Shown here: positions 31,628 to 42,900 of the stretch, piece by piece
Layout: every line of letters begins with the position of its first letter
Numbering within the stretch: position 1 is the first letter of the stretch
DNA from: Pyricularia pennisetigena
Taxonomy: Eukaryota > Ascomycota > Sordariomycetes > Magnaporthales > Pyriculariaceae
Length of the DNA stretch: 64,000 nucleotides
Assembly (NCBI RefSeq): GCF_004337985.1
Contig: NC_043744.1
Span: forward strand, 684,730-748,729
Reading direction: 5' to 3'
The notes under the pieces: generated by a model
What the model saw: the letters and a program-made list of their open reading frames with translations, nothing else
The model's database searches: none
Told to the model about the DNA's origin: nothing
Made by a program: the position numbers and the translations under genes

Positions 31628-31793
31628 ACGCACTTGATTAGGATTGTCAGCGTGTGAATTTCGGTCACCTTTCGGTTTCTCTCTGATTTTTGTTTTCTCC
31701 GTCAGATATTTCAGCTTACCGTCACTTACTGTTGTGCTTCTCCCCTCAACTCTTCCTCGTCACTCTGCAGGCAGATTGACAGCAGCTCGCACC
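30972..31793. other. Intergenic with T38 tract
   Basis: About 0.8 kb. T38 at 31589-31626 lies 168 bp before the monooxygenase start codon, on the sense strand, possibly in its promoter or leader. Confidence 0.6.
31589..31626 (+). repeat. T38 homopolymer
   Basis: Longest homopolymer in the window, upstream of the FAD monooxygenase. Confidence 0.95.
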
Positions 31794-33947
31794 ATGATCC
31801 AAAAAACGCAGACCGACATCGTCCATGTTGATTTTCTCGTTGTAGGGGCTGGACCAGCTGGAGCGGCGCTCGGCTGCTTCCTTGGCCAGAATGGTACCAT
31901 CACATTGCCCTCACCTCGCACGACCGTCGAGACGGCCACCCTGTTAATATCAAGATTTTCCATGTGCTAGGTGTCAAGGCCCTCATGATTTCAAGCTCGC
32001 CAGGAACGGCAGACGGCCCTCGAGCACACATTGTCAACCCATTTGCCCTTGGTAAGTTCAGCTCAAGCTCAAGCTCACCAGTGCACCTCTAGTGTCCCGT
32101 ACATAGTCTAATGCTTAGGTCACATTTGCGTAGAATGCCTTCGAGATCTCGGGCTAGAGGAAGACGCCATCGCTCATGGAGTCCGTGGAAAGGCCATGTC
32201 GTCTATGCGATGGTGTCGCACCATGGTCGGCGAGGACTACGGCAAAGTCCACGCCTGGGGCGAATCTCCCAAGACTGCCGTGAGTTTTCTTCTCTGGAGT
32301 ATCAGCGATGCATTGTTTTGGGGTTGAATGCCGTGATGGAAAAAGCTGACGTAAATCAACCATCTTCACCAACAGCACGACGGGAGGATAGCCTCTCCCT
32401 GCGAGTTCCTCGACTTGCCGCAACACTGGATGGAGCCGCTGCTTGTCCGCTATGCGACCCACCATGGAGTCGAGATGCGCTTCAAGACGGAGCTCGTCAG
32501 TTTTGAGCGCCAAGAGGAGTCGGGGGCCATCATGTGCACGCTCCGAGACCTCACGACACAACATACCTACCTCGTGCAGACCGGATACCTCTTCGGGGCC
32601 GACGGAGGGCGCAGCACCGTGGCGCGGTCGGCAGAGGCCAACTTTTCGTTCGACTCCAAGCCCTCCAAGGGTGTGGCGTGCAACATCCTGCTCAAGGCCG
32701 ACCTGTCACACGTCATGAACGCCAACGAGCGCTTCGGCGGGTTGAATTGGCTCATGCAGCCGGACCTCAAGGCGAGGTTCGGCATCGCCCCAGCGCTGCG
32801 CATGGTCCGGCCTTGGCACACATGGCTCATGGTCGCCTTCGCGCCGGGAGAGAAGACGGACCCGTTCCGGGGTCTGACCCCAACCAGCCCCCACCTGCTC
32901 GAGTATCTGCGCCTGAGCATCGGGGACCCAGACGTCGACATCGAGGTGCTCAAGGTGGACCCGTGGATGATCCGGGAGTCGGTTGCTCTCAACTTTGGCT
33001 GCGGAAGCAAAAGCCAGGATGATGACGACAACAGCGACAAGGGCAAGGACGACTGCCATGACATTTTCATACTGGGCGACGCGGCCCACCGACACCCGCC
33101 ATCGTACGGGCTCGGTAGCAACACAGGCATCCAGGATGCCTACAACCTGGGTTGGAAAGCCGCGTTCGTGGGCCGGGGCCTGGCTGGCCCGTCCCTCCTG
33201 AACAGCTACAGTGCGGAGCGGCAGCCGGTCGGCGCAGACCTTGTGCGCATCTCGAACGAGGGCATGGTTTGCCACGCCGCTGTGTGGCGGCAGCTGGGCA
33301 TGATGGCACCCACGGCTGAGGACGGGCTGCGGCAGGTCCAAGAGTTGGGCGAGGCGAGCGCGGCGGGTGCGGAGCGCCGGGCGAAGCTCCACGAGGCGCT
33401 TGAGAACATGCGTAGCGAGTGCGAGAGCCTGGGGCTGGCCATGAACCAGTGGTACCGATCCGGGGCCGTCTACCTGGACGACGAGACGGCGGCGCGACCT
33501 GAGCTCAAGGGTGACCCCATCGTCGACATACAGATCAGCACCTACCCCGGCAGCAGGCTCCCGCACGCCTGGCTCAAAGTACCGAGGCGCGGCAACGAGC
33601 TGTCGACCCAAGACCTCGCGGGCGGCGGGTCGTTCTGTCTGCTTACAGGACACGGCGGAGAGGGCTGGCGCGAAGCGGCGGATGCAATCGCCAAGGAGAC
33701 CGGGATCCCCATCAAGACTTTTGCCATTGGATTCGGGCTAGATTACCACGACGTTCATCGTCAATGGGCTGCGAGGCGCGAGGTGGGTGAGGACGGTTGC
33801 GTGCTTGTGCGACCCGACCGTTTCGTGGCGTGGAGGGCCACTGGAGCCGTTGCCGACTGCAAGGCCAAGCTTGGCGCTGTCCTGGACCGGATCCTGTCGA
33901 GAGACGAGCTAAAAAGGGTGAATGGCGAGGCTATAGTGCGAGCATGA
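31794..33947 (+). CDS. FAD-dependent phenol 2-monooxygenase-like hydroxylase
   Basis: Class A flavoprotein hydroxylase acting on aromatic rings with NAD(P)H and O2. Exons 31794-31893, 31971-32051, 32134-32279 and 32376-33947 give 632 residues. The N-terminal Rossmann motif is DFLVVGAGPAGAALG; the central motif GADGGRSTVAR is the DG/NAD(P)H region; the second FAD motif is IFILGDAAHRHPPSYGLGSNTGIQDAYNL. The C-terminal about 180 residues resemble the thioredoxin-like domain of phenol hydroxylases and end RVNGEAIVRA. A Ser/Asp/Lys-rich low-complexity insert (DDDDNSDKGKDD) sits before the GD motif. No signal peptide. Likely cytosolic aromatic catabolism or a secondary-metabolite tailoring step; no biosynthetic core gene is visible nearby. 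Confidence 0.87.
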
Positions 33948-35239
33948 GGGATCAACTAGCAGACCTCGCTTTATTTTAGTTTCTTGACTAGGAAAGTAGT
34001 CTGACGGGAAAAGCCATGTCTGCTTTCTGACGTAGTTTGTAGATAGTTCGTTAGGTTCTAACGGTTGGCTTGCACACTTGTTATAATTCTCTCAATTTCC
34101 CGAATTTCCCGACTGACACGGAGTTAACTGGTGGGGTAGTCCGCCCGGGTCCTTTTTTTTTTTTTTTTTTATCGCACGATTTATGATGATTAGCCCTACG
34201 CCTTGGCAAGAATGGAGATCGAATGGAAAGCCTGATCGATCGGGTTAGGCCAGGATCTCATGGCTTTGGATCCTAGTAATTAAAGACCTAGGGGGGAGAG
34301 AGAGAGAGAGAAAAAGAAGAAGCACAAAGCGAGTCAATCAGATTAAACCCCGATTCACGACCCTGACTGGGTGCTGCAGTGCAAAATACGGCCAAAAAGA
34401 AATGTCAGAAAGTGAGACGGCATGATATCCATCCCTCTCGTCGTCGCCTTTTTGTTCGCCATTCGGCTCTATGCAACATAATAATCCGGTGACATCTTGT
34501 CGCACAAAACACATTTAATTACATTGTGATTGGCTAGTCGCGAATCATCGATACATAGTAGTTTCCTGTTACAGCCGCAGGACGCCAAGGGATACGAAGA
34601 TAGGCTGGCAGGATTGGTTTGTTCAAATTATGTCATTGATGCGGAAAGCCGATGTATTCATTCGCACTGGCTGAAGACCGAACTCCGACTTTTGCGGCAC
34701 CGTGGTTTGACGACCTCCGAGTTTGGCCACCTACAGTTTTGATAAAATCAAGATCCATTGGATTATTGTCAATTCCAAAAACATGCTGATTAATTATTTC
34801 ATCGCTCAACTCGCCCTTTTGTTCTTCCGCCGACTTGGCATAGTGGTTGCGGAGCGGCGATAGAATCAAGTCCAGCATATACCAATTCCCCGAACCGGTC
34901 ATAGTCTCGGCCGAAGCGGCCAGTCATCTTGCTAACAACCCACTTACACTGCTTGTTCACCGTACTCCTAAGACAGCCACCAGAACATATTTATACAAAT
35001 CGTCCCCGACCAACCCATAGTTTATTTTACTTGCTATTCAATCAGTCCAACATCACACTTCATCCCATCTTTCAAAAAGAGTTTCACACTGTTCCCCGAA
35101 AACCACCGAACATTTCTTGAACAAATCTTGGCCCACCCCCAAACTTTATACGGACGGCCCCGAAACTGCAACCTTTTGACTAGCTCCGCACCATCGGCAG
35201 ACCCCAGTCCAGTATATTCTTTTCCTCCCGTACATCACC
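33948..35239. other. Intergenic, possible minor ORF on minus strand
   Basis: About 1.3 kb. T18 at 34153-34170. A minus-strand ORF (34633-34902) contains DEIINQHVFGIDNNPMDLDF, which reads like a protein fragment, but has no family, no clear start and no partner exons, so I do not annotate it as a gene. Confidence 0.5.
34153..34170 (+). repeat. T18 homopolymer
   Basis: Uninterrupted T run between the two FAD oxidase genes. Confidence 0.95.
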
Positions 35240-35269
35240 AATCACCACCACCACCACCACCACCAACAC
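35240..35269 (+). repeat. (CAC)n leader repeat
   Basis: A CAC/CAA repeat ends 1-2 bases before the ATG of the FAD monooxygenase at 35271; it would give an unstructured, C-rich 5' leader. Confidence 0.7.
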
Positions 35270-35270
35270 C

Positions 35271-36617
35271 ATGGCGCCCCTCAAAGTCCTCGTCATAGGA
35301 GCCGGCGTTGGCGGCACGGGCGTGGCTTTTTGGCTCGGAAAGGCCGGCCACGACGTGACGGTCATCGAGCGCGCTCCTCAACTCCGCGCCAACGGCCAGC
35401 AGATCGATCTTCGCGGCCAAGGCCTCACAGTCACTCGCCGCATGGGCCTCCTCGACGCCGTCCGCAGCAAGCGGGTGGAGGAGCAAGGCGTCATGTTCGT
35501 CGACAGCAAGGGTACGAACAAAGCCTTCCTGGGCATCAACGACACCGGCAAGGGAGCGCAGGCCTTCACCTCCGAGTATGAGATCATGCGCGGCGATCTG
35601 ATCCGCATCCTCTACGACGCCTCCCTCGAGAGCGGCAACGCCAAGTACGTCTTTGGCACCACCGTCACCTCCTTCTCCCAGGACAACGCGGACGCCAAGA
35701 GCGAGGATGGCGGCAAGGTCCGCGTCACCTTGAGCGACGGCCGCGAGGAGGAGTACGACCTCGTCGTCGGTGCAGACGGCCAGGGCTCCCGCACGCGCCG
35801 TCAGATCCTCGGCCTCACCCAAGGCCAGCCTGATCCGACGTCAAAGTTTCTTGGCGTGTACGCCGGCTTTTACTCCCTGCCGCACGACGGCACCCGCCCC
35901 AACGTCGCGACCGCCTACCACGCTCCGGGCGGCCGGCTGACGTTGACGCGTGTCGACAACCCCAAGACCTTCCAAGTCTACCACATGCTTCGGGCCGACC
36001 ACCCGCTCGGCCGCGACTTTGGCATCGCCCTTGCCAAGCGCGACGTCGCGGCGCAGAAGCAGATCATGGCCGAGGCCTACCAGGATGCCGGCTGGGAGAC
36101 TAAAAAGCTAGTCCACGGTATGCTCAACGACAGGCAGGCCGATGACTTTTATGCCACCGACGTCGCCAGCATCGTCAGCCCCGTGTGGAGCAAGGGCCGC
36201 ATCGTGCTGTTGGGTGACGCCGGCTACAGCTCCGCCACCTTCTCCGGCTTCGGAACCTCCATGGCCCTGGTCGGCGCGTACGTGCTTGCCGGCGAGCTCA
36301 CCAAGAACACGACCTTTGACAAGGATCGGCCGAGAAAGTCGCTCGCCGACGGCCAAGCACACGTCCTGAAGGCGCTGCGTGGGTACGAGGACATTCTCCG
36401 GCCCTTCGCCACAAAACTGCAGAACGCCATCCCCGGCTGGATCTGGTCCTTCACCATTCCACACGCAGCTTGGGGAGTCTGGCTGCTGAGGTTTGTCGTC
36501 ACCGTGTTGACCTTCCTCAGGATCGACAAGCTCGCACAACGTTTCGGCTCCGACGACAAAGCAGAATGGACTGTCCCCGACTACCCGGAGGTGGATGCCT
36601 TGGTCAAGTCATCTTGA
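35271..36617 (+). CDS. FAD-binding monooxygenase (TetX/PhzS-like)
   Basis: Single-exon 448-residue flavoprotein of the aromatic-ring hydroxylase-like superfamily. N-terminal VLVIGAGVGGTGVAFWLGKAGHDVTVIERAP is the GxGxxG dinucleotide fold with the terminal acid of strand 2. LVVGADGQGSRTRR is the DG motif and RIVLLGDAGYSSATFSGFGTSMALVGAYVLAGEL is the GD motif binding the FAD ribityl chain. The C-terminus has a hydrophobic stretch (AAWGVWLLRFVVTVLTFLRI), possibly a membrane anchor or amphipathic helix. High GC3 and absence of introns differ from most neighbours but not dramatically. Substrate unknown. Confidence 0.87.
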   Translation: MAPLKVLVIGAGVGGTGVAFWLGKAGHDVTVIERAPQLRANGQQIDLRGQGLTVTRRMGLLDAVRSKRVEEQGVMFVDSKGTNKAFLGINDTGKGAQAFTSEYEIMRGDLIRILYDASLESGNAKYVFGTTVTSFSQDNADAKSEDGGKVRVTLSDGREEEYDLVVGADGQGSRTRRQILGLTQGQPDPTSKFLGVYAGFYSLPHDGTRPNVATAYHAPGGRLTLTRVDNPKTFQVYHMLRADHPLGRDFGIALAKRDVAAQKQIMAEAYQDAGWETKKLVHGMLNDRQADDFYATDVASIVSPVWSKGRIVLLGDAGYSSATFSGFGTSMALVGAYVLAGELTKNTTFDKDRPRKSLADGQAHVLKALRGYEDILRPFATKLQNAIPGWIWSFTIPHAAWGVWLLRFVVTVLTFLRIDKLAQRFGSDDKAEWTVPDYPEVDALVKSS

Positions 36618-36998
36618 GAAGGAAAAAAAAAAAATCTTTGCCTTGCTTGTTCCTGGCTTTGCCGCTCCGGTGTTTTGCTTGTCGATGATGTGATTGTTGC
36701 TTGTTGGAAGTTTGTCGAGCGTTGTTTTTGTCTTCCTTTCTCCCATCGTCTCATGTACCAGAAAGCATCATATGAGATTCAAATCCCACTCATTAAAATA
36801 ATACTATCTTGTAAAAATACAATTTGGTTCTTTCCAAAGTGCCCCTTTGAATGGATTGTTCTGTTAGCCAACATTCTCCAGGCCATAACTAGGTCTCCTC
36901 CTTCTTGGAGTAGGACAATTATGTCGGATTTCAAGTCAAACCGTGGCACCAAATCTTTGCGGCTGGGCCGCTACACTCCCTCCACCTAATCCCCCGCT
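36618..36998. other. Intergenic, convergent 3' flanks
   Basis: 381 bp between converging stop codons of the FAD monooxygenase and the small membrane protein; an A12 run follows the first stop. Confidence 0.6.
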
Positions 36999-37487
36999 TC
37001 ATAATCGCCTCTCGTATGCCGACCCATTCAATGTCGGCCTGTCCCTCGTCACCTGCTCCACGGCCGCATTATAGGAAGGCTCCCAGGGAGCACGTCCTTG
37101 TGACCCTGTCCCCGGCGCCCTTCTTGGATTGGGGTCGAAGCCCTCGGCTCGCGCGGCCCGCTCTAATCGTCTGCATTTGCGCCCAAGGAAGACAACGACA
37201 ACAACCGCGGCGATGACCAGCACTACGACGATCCCAACTATCGCCCCAGTCGGGGGTCCGTTAGCCGGAGTCTCTTGGTCTGTGTCTGACGGTAGAGCTG
37301 TAGGGTCGGAGCTGCTTGTCGCCCTGACCGAGGTGGCAAATGTGGTTGGTGTCGGCGAGGAGAAGAACGAGGGAACGGGAGATGATGCTGGCGAGATCAG
37401 CTGTGGTGGCTCTGGCGCATTTGATGGATTTATATTGGGTTGAACTATTTTGGTGACTGTGATTGTCTCGGGCGTCTCAGACGCCAT
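36999..37487 (-). CDS. Small single-pass membrane protein (Mid2/Skg6-like layout)
   Basis: 162-residue ORF without introns. A Ser/Thr/Pro-rich ectodomain-like N-half (ISPASSPVPSFFSSPTPT) is followed by a transmembrane helix with small-residue motif (GAIVGIVVVLVIAAVVVVVFLG), then KCRRLERAARAEG and a short basic cytosolic tail. There is no N-terminal signal peptide, so topology would depend on the single helix as signal anchor. This layout is common in fungal Mid2-like and Skg6-like proteins, but no diagnostic motif is visible. Start taken at the ATG 37485-37487; the frame is open five codons further. Confidence 0.6.
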   Translation of the reverse strand: MASETPETITVTKIVQPNINPSNAPEPPQLISPASSPVPSFFSSPTPTTFATSVRATSSSDPTALPSDTDQETPANGPPTGAIVGIVVVLVIAAVVVVVFLGRKCRRLERAARAEGFDPNPRRAPGTGSQGRAPWEPSYNAAVEQVTRDRPTLNGSAYERRL

Positions 37488-40400
37488 TGTGACAAGTAGC
37501 AACGCTGCTGATGGTGATTATGATCCACGACCGATCTACGGGTTCCCTTTTGATGCGTCAACTTAGGACGATCGATGCCGCCGCAATATCGAGGGCTGTT
37601 CCTTATTTTCTTGTTCTCGCCTTTTCTATTGTGGCACTTGTGGTGTTGTTTTCCAAAAGCGGATGTTGCTGTGTTATAACGAGGTCAGCAATGATGCAAA
37701 TTACAGAAAAGAGATGGGAAAGAAAGGAGGAAAAATAGATCTTGACCTACATCAATCGTTCTCCACGGATCGGGTCTAAGATTCTGCAGACTCATGATGC
37801 AAATAGGGCCAGACAGAGAACGTCGAGCTAACGAAGATCGGACAACCTGCCACACACATTGATGCTGGCTGGCACGAACTCTTGGTTTTGACAGAAACGA
37901 AGGTCCCCGCCGCTCGTCTTTGACAAGAGATTACGCTTACAATCGCTGCCCGCTCAAGGTGAGAGGAAAACCAAGCCCCTGCTGATTGCAACCGCATTTT
38001 GAAGCATGGTGGGGAAAAGAAAGAATCGCATGGTGAAGAATCAGCAACGATACAACAACCCCATACAGGGGCCAAACTTCGCCATTACACGATCGCGTGG
38101 GCTTTGAGACTGACATGAGATGATGTCGGCGACTAATCCCTGCCTTTCTTGGTGGGTTCCTTACGAGCCCCTCAGGCCGATCTTTCAAGGCTTGTGAAGT
38201 ACCAGGATACGTTCCATTAGTTTGGCAAAAGAAAAAAATAAGAAATAGCACGTCAGCACCCAGCAGAGCCCCTTGAGCCCCGCCCCCTTTTTACTTTGTC
38301 AAGACCCGTAACTGTAGCCCATTGTTTCTTCTTGATTCAAACGACCGCGCTACCGACGGCAGTCTCTTACCGACCCAGTTGCATGGAGCCTCTAGGCCGC
38401 CCATCCGAAGGGGCAGGCCTCCTTACGTCGTGGTATAAGTGGATGACTCGTCTTAACTATGGGTAAGATTCCACCATTGTGGTATCTTTGAACCACTTGC
38501 AAAGCAACATCGCTTATTTTGGCTGCGTCGGTTAAGGAAACGTCCGTGAAGGACAGAAAAAAATCAGAAGGAAAACGGTCCGTATAACGATCAGATGACT
38601 TCAAAATCGAAGCGCAACCTAGCTAGATTAATCAAGAATGCGTCGATGGGCTGCACAAATTAAGGCAGATAAAAGGCAGACGAAAAAAAAAAAAGAAAAA
38701 AAGAAAAAAGAAAACAAAATTAATTACAAGAAGAACCTTCAGAATCTAGCATAGGTACCCGGTAGAACGAGGTAAGCGGTCATGAAAAGTGCGCATCGAC
38801 GCAAGGGGCTTTGAGTGGAGACTCGCGGACGAAGTTCGTCTGAAAAGTCTGCTTGCAATGCCACTGGTATTTTTATTTTAAGTTTCCAAAGACAAAAGTG
38901 AAAAGGTCTCGCATCCTGAAACGACGGCATCTAGTGAACAAATGTGGATTCGATCGAGAAACAAATATCCTAAATCTCAATGCAGATTCATTCTTGGGCT
39001 ACCCACTCACTTACGAATTCATTTTTCATCACTCTGTCACCCCAGAGAATCATCCCAACGGTTTGCAGGAAGTATACGTCAAATCGACGGGAGCTCGTCC
39101 GCTGCACAACCTGTCTGATTTGACCACCAACACGGGCTGAGGAATCATATAACCATAATCTAAGCAAGTGCGCTGCAGAGAATTCCATATGCGTTACGCA
39201 TCGGAACTCGGCCCGCAAGAGCCAGACAAAGGTGATACAACACCTGGGCGGTGTAACCGGCTCGCCCCCACTCTCAATATAAAGCCCGCCTGATTCCGTG
39301 GTATCCGTCGATGGTAACATGAATGCGGCTCACAAGTAGCTTAAGAAGTTAAGATTATCTAGATGTAAATGGTATCATAACCTCCTTCGCCTGGGATAAG
39401 GCATGTATATGAATGAATGTAGATCAATGAATCCTAGTGTGAAAAACACAAGCCTGAATGGCTACGTCTACTTGATTTGGAAATAAATAGGTGATCAAAT
39501 AAGGATTTCTATCTTCACTGTGGCTACAACAGAGAGTCTCAACGCACAAGTTTTCAGCGGAAATCAAATATGCCTGGCCGAAGCCACTCATAACGGATCA
39601 CTCATAGCGGGCTACACTGATGGGACATGCTCCCGTGGATCGACAAATCAATCATATCATAATCATCGTCATGAGACTAAAAAGAGGCGGGCAGTAGGAG
39701 CATTAATGACATGATTATTTCAATATTCATTTTATCTGCTCAAATTGAGAGCTGGTTTCGCTTATGCCCTCAGTTGAGAGTAAAAAGTGGCGCAAGCGAG
39801 TTTTTTTTCCCCTTGATGGAAGAGGGGACAACAACCTGATGACCTCTGGCCAAGACGGTAAGGTATCTTCCAGATGGCCTCCTTGGGGGCTTGGAAGAAG
39901 CAGTCTTGTCCAAAGCTTGGTCTGCAATTTGCGGGGAAACCGGGGCGGGGCATAAGCCACCGCCGTTCCCCTTTTGGCATGAATAAATTCCAAATATCAT
40001 CCAAGAGCACGATTGTTGTTTGTTTCCCTCTCTCTTCTATATCGAATTCTTGCCATGAACGACCTCATATTTCACCCTACGACGCTTCGTCTCTCCTACC
40101 CAGACTTCACCATGTCATGCCCAAGGAGATGAATATATTATCACACTGCTTGGCCGTCGCTTTACGGTACGCATCTCTCCCGGCGGCTACAACTGATGGT
40201 TTTCTGCATGGCTGCACTTAATTTCAGGCACGAACCTTCCTTGGCGGCTTTCGTTTTTCGGATCTCATCTCCCACTTTGCATTTAACCGCTCCCCCCTCC
40301 TGCAACCACGTTACCACCATCCGCACCCGTTCGCCGAGCCGCTTAAAAGTTAAAGCTCAAGCCACAGCCCTGAAAAAAAATGACCCTTTCACGTCATTTA

Positions 40401-41070
40401 GACGTCTTGGCTCGACATGAAAAGCTCCGTTTGCCGCATGCCTACTGGTCTTCTTGACGCGTTTGTCCACGTTCGGCAGTTCAGGTCGAGCATCTCCGCT
40501 GACAAGCCCTTGGCGACCCTTTCTGTAGATGAAAAATGATCTGGCTGACCCCAGAATTCGTTTGGATCGACGCGAGACATGCACAAATGGGGAGCAAGGA
40601 CAGATCAAGTTCAACGGTGCTCTGTGGAGAAACGAGCGCAGCACCCTGATAGATCGACAAGCAGCCGACGGATTGCCACAATCTGACCCGGACAACATTG
40701 CCTCCTCCACTCTGTCATACGCACGGAAAACGAGACCTGGTCGAAACGCAAACGATGTGCATCTTTCGGGGGGATGCTATATCTGCCTTACCAAGACTGG
40801 CAGCACATGCAGTCAATCAAAGCGGAGCAGAGGAGGGAACCCTGCCCTTGTGCACGTCTACTACTGGCCAGGCGTCATCTCGAGTTTGACAGGTACGGGT
40901 GGCCAAGACAAGGCTTCCGCAAAAGCTGCCAAAATTAATTACAAAAACTTCAGTGAACCAAAAGATGGCTTCCCTGCCTCAGGGATCTCGGGACGGAGTA
41001 TATTGGGAATTCGGCATCTACTTCTCCGTATGCTCGTCTGACAAACCCATTTGATCACCGTCTGACTTGG
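37488..41070. other. 3.6 kb intergenic, upstream of cellobiohydrolase
   Basis: Longest gene-free stretch. No ORF in it has family features, splice signals or good composition. It includes a GC-rich block at 39931-39950 with three overlapping or adjacent SYGGRG (CreA-type) hexamers, A-rich runs at 38682-38715, and the cellobiohydrolase promoter. Confidence 0.55.
39931..39950 (+). promoter_or_regulatory. Cluster of CreA-type SYGGRG motifs
   Basis: GCGGGG at 39931-39936, CCGGGG at 39940-39945 and GCGGGG at 39945-39950 match the carbon-catabolite repressor consensus. They lie about 1.28 kb upstream of the cellulase start, so a role is possible but unproven; the consensus is short. Confidence 0.3.
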
Positions 41071-41079
41071 TATAAATAA
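41071..41079 (+). promoter_or_regulatory. TATA box of the GH7 gene
   Basis: TATAAATAA 155-163 bp upstream of the ATG at 41234. Confidence 0.6.
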
Positions 41080-41233
41080 CCACGTCCGTCCACAGCTTCT
41101 CAGAACTGATCCCCTTGTCTTCTTTCCGTCGACGTGCCACAGCAAACCAAGCTCTGCAGCAGCTCAGTTCTGTCCGCGTACCTGTCCCTCCTTTTTCATC
41201 TTTACTCAACATCTAACATTCCCACGCCCCATC

Positions 41234-42900
41234 ATGAAGCGCGCGCTCTGTGCCTCCCTCTCCCTGCTCGCGGCCGCCGTGGCCCAGCAGGTGGGAACCA
41301 CGGAGCCGGAAGTTCACCCCAAGATGACCTGGAAGAGGTGTTCCAGCGGCGGTTCATGCTCGACCGTCAATGGTGAGGTCGTCATTGACGGCAACTGGCG
41401 TTGGATCCACAACATTGGTGGCTACGAGAACTGCTACAGCGGCAACAAGTGGACCAGCGTGTGCAGCACCAACGCCGACTGCGCCACCAAGTGCGCCATG
41501 GAGGGTGCCAAGTACTCGGAGACTTACGGCGTTTCCACGAGCGGTGATGCGCTCACGCTCAAGTTTGTCCAGCAAAACTCGAGCGGCAAGAACGTCGGTT
41601 CCAGGATGTACCTGATGAACGGATCCGACAAGTACCAAATGTTCACGCTCAAGAACAACGAGTTTGCCTTTGACGTTGATTTGTCGACGGTCGAGTGTGG
41701 CATGAACAGTGCCCTCTACTTTGTGCCGATGAAGGAGGACGGTGTAAGTTGTTGAATGCCAGATGAAGGAATTTGTTCTGGGTTCTCTCTTTTTGTTTTC
41801 CCCCCACCAGAGTGACTTGCTGACCAGAGGAAACTCTACTGTTTTAGGGCAAGTCCACGGAGCCAAACAACAAGGCCGGAGCCAAGTACGGAACAGGTTA
41901 CTGTGACGCCCAGTGCGCCCGTGACCTCAAGTTCATCGGCGGCAAGGGTAACATTGAGGGCTGGCAGCCGTCCAGCACCGACAGCAGTGCCGGCATCGGT
42001 GCCCAGGGTGCGTGCTGCGCCGAGATCGACATCTGGGAGTCCAACAAGAACGCCTTTGCCTTCACGCCGCACCCTTGCGAGAACAACCAGTACCACGTGT
42101 GCACCGAGCCCAACTGCGGTGGCACCTACGCCGACGACCGCTACGGCGGTGGCTGCGACGCCAACGGCTGCGACTACAACCCCTACCGCATGGGCAACCC
42201 CGACTTCTACGGCCCCGGCAAGACCATCGACACCAACAGGAAGTTCACCGTCATCTCCCGCTTCGAAAACAACCGCAACTACCAGATCCTGATGCAGGAC
42301 GGCGTCGCCCACCGCGTTCCCGGCCCCAAGTTCGAGGGTCTTGAAGGCGAGACCGGCGAGCTCAACGAGGAATTCTGCACAAACCAGTTCACCGTCTTTG
42401 ACGAGCGCAACCGCTTCAACGAGGTTGGAGGCTGGTCTAAGCTCAACGCCGCCTACGAAATCCCCATGGTCCTGGTCATGTCCATCTGGTCCGACGTAAG
42501 TAGCAGAGGCTACCTTGGCTTGCGGGGAAAAAAGGAGAGAGAAAGAGAAAGAGAGGGAGAGAGAGAAGAAGAAGAAGAAGAAGAAAATAATGAACAAAGC
42601 AAATCGCTAACTCAACTCCGAACCCCTTTGATAGCACTTTGCCAACATGCTCTGGCTCGACTCCACCTACCCGCCCGAGAAGGCAGGCCAACCTGGCTCT
42701 GCCCGTGGACCCTGCCCTGCCGACGGCGGCGACCCCAACGGCGTCGTCACCCAGTACCCCAACGCGTACGTGCCACCCATTCTCTACCTGATTGTACATT
42801 CTTCCAGAGTCGTCGCTGACATTAAACGCTCGTGTGCAGAAAGGTCATCTGGTCAAACATCCGGTTCGGCCCCATTGGCAGCACCTACCAGGTCGACTAA
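41234..42900 (+). CDS. GH7 cellobiohydrolase (no cellulose-binding module)
   Basis: Secreted exo-acting cellulase releasing cellobiose from chain reducing ends. Exons 41234-41743, 41848-42495, 42635-42765 and 42840-42900 give 449 residues. Signal peptide [19 protein letters not shown], then the mature start [18 protein letters not shown]. Active-site acids lie in the invariant [11 protein letters not shown] (Glu229 nucleophile, Asp231, Glu234 acid/base). Many paired Cys ([34 protein letters not shown]) fit the disulfide-rich fold. The protein ends [13 protein letters not shown] with no linker or CBM1, so it is a catalytic-domain-only enzyme. Intron 2 (139 nt) holds a purine-rich GA/GAA microsatellite. 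Expected to be cellulose-induced and glucose-repressed. Confidence 0.93.
42535..42587 (+). repeat. GA/GAA purine microsatellite in GH7 intron 2
   Basis: Polypurine stretch of AGAGAA and GAA units inside the intron 42496-42634. Confidence 0.85.

Noticed and set aside
34633..34902. Minus-strand ORF with HVFGIDNNPMDLDF
   Set aside because: Reads somewhat like protein but no family, start or partner exon found; left as intergenic note.
40529..41041. 170-residue plus-strand ORF before the cellulase
   Set aside because: No motif, Arg/Asn-rich and poor composition; lies in the promoter region of GH7.
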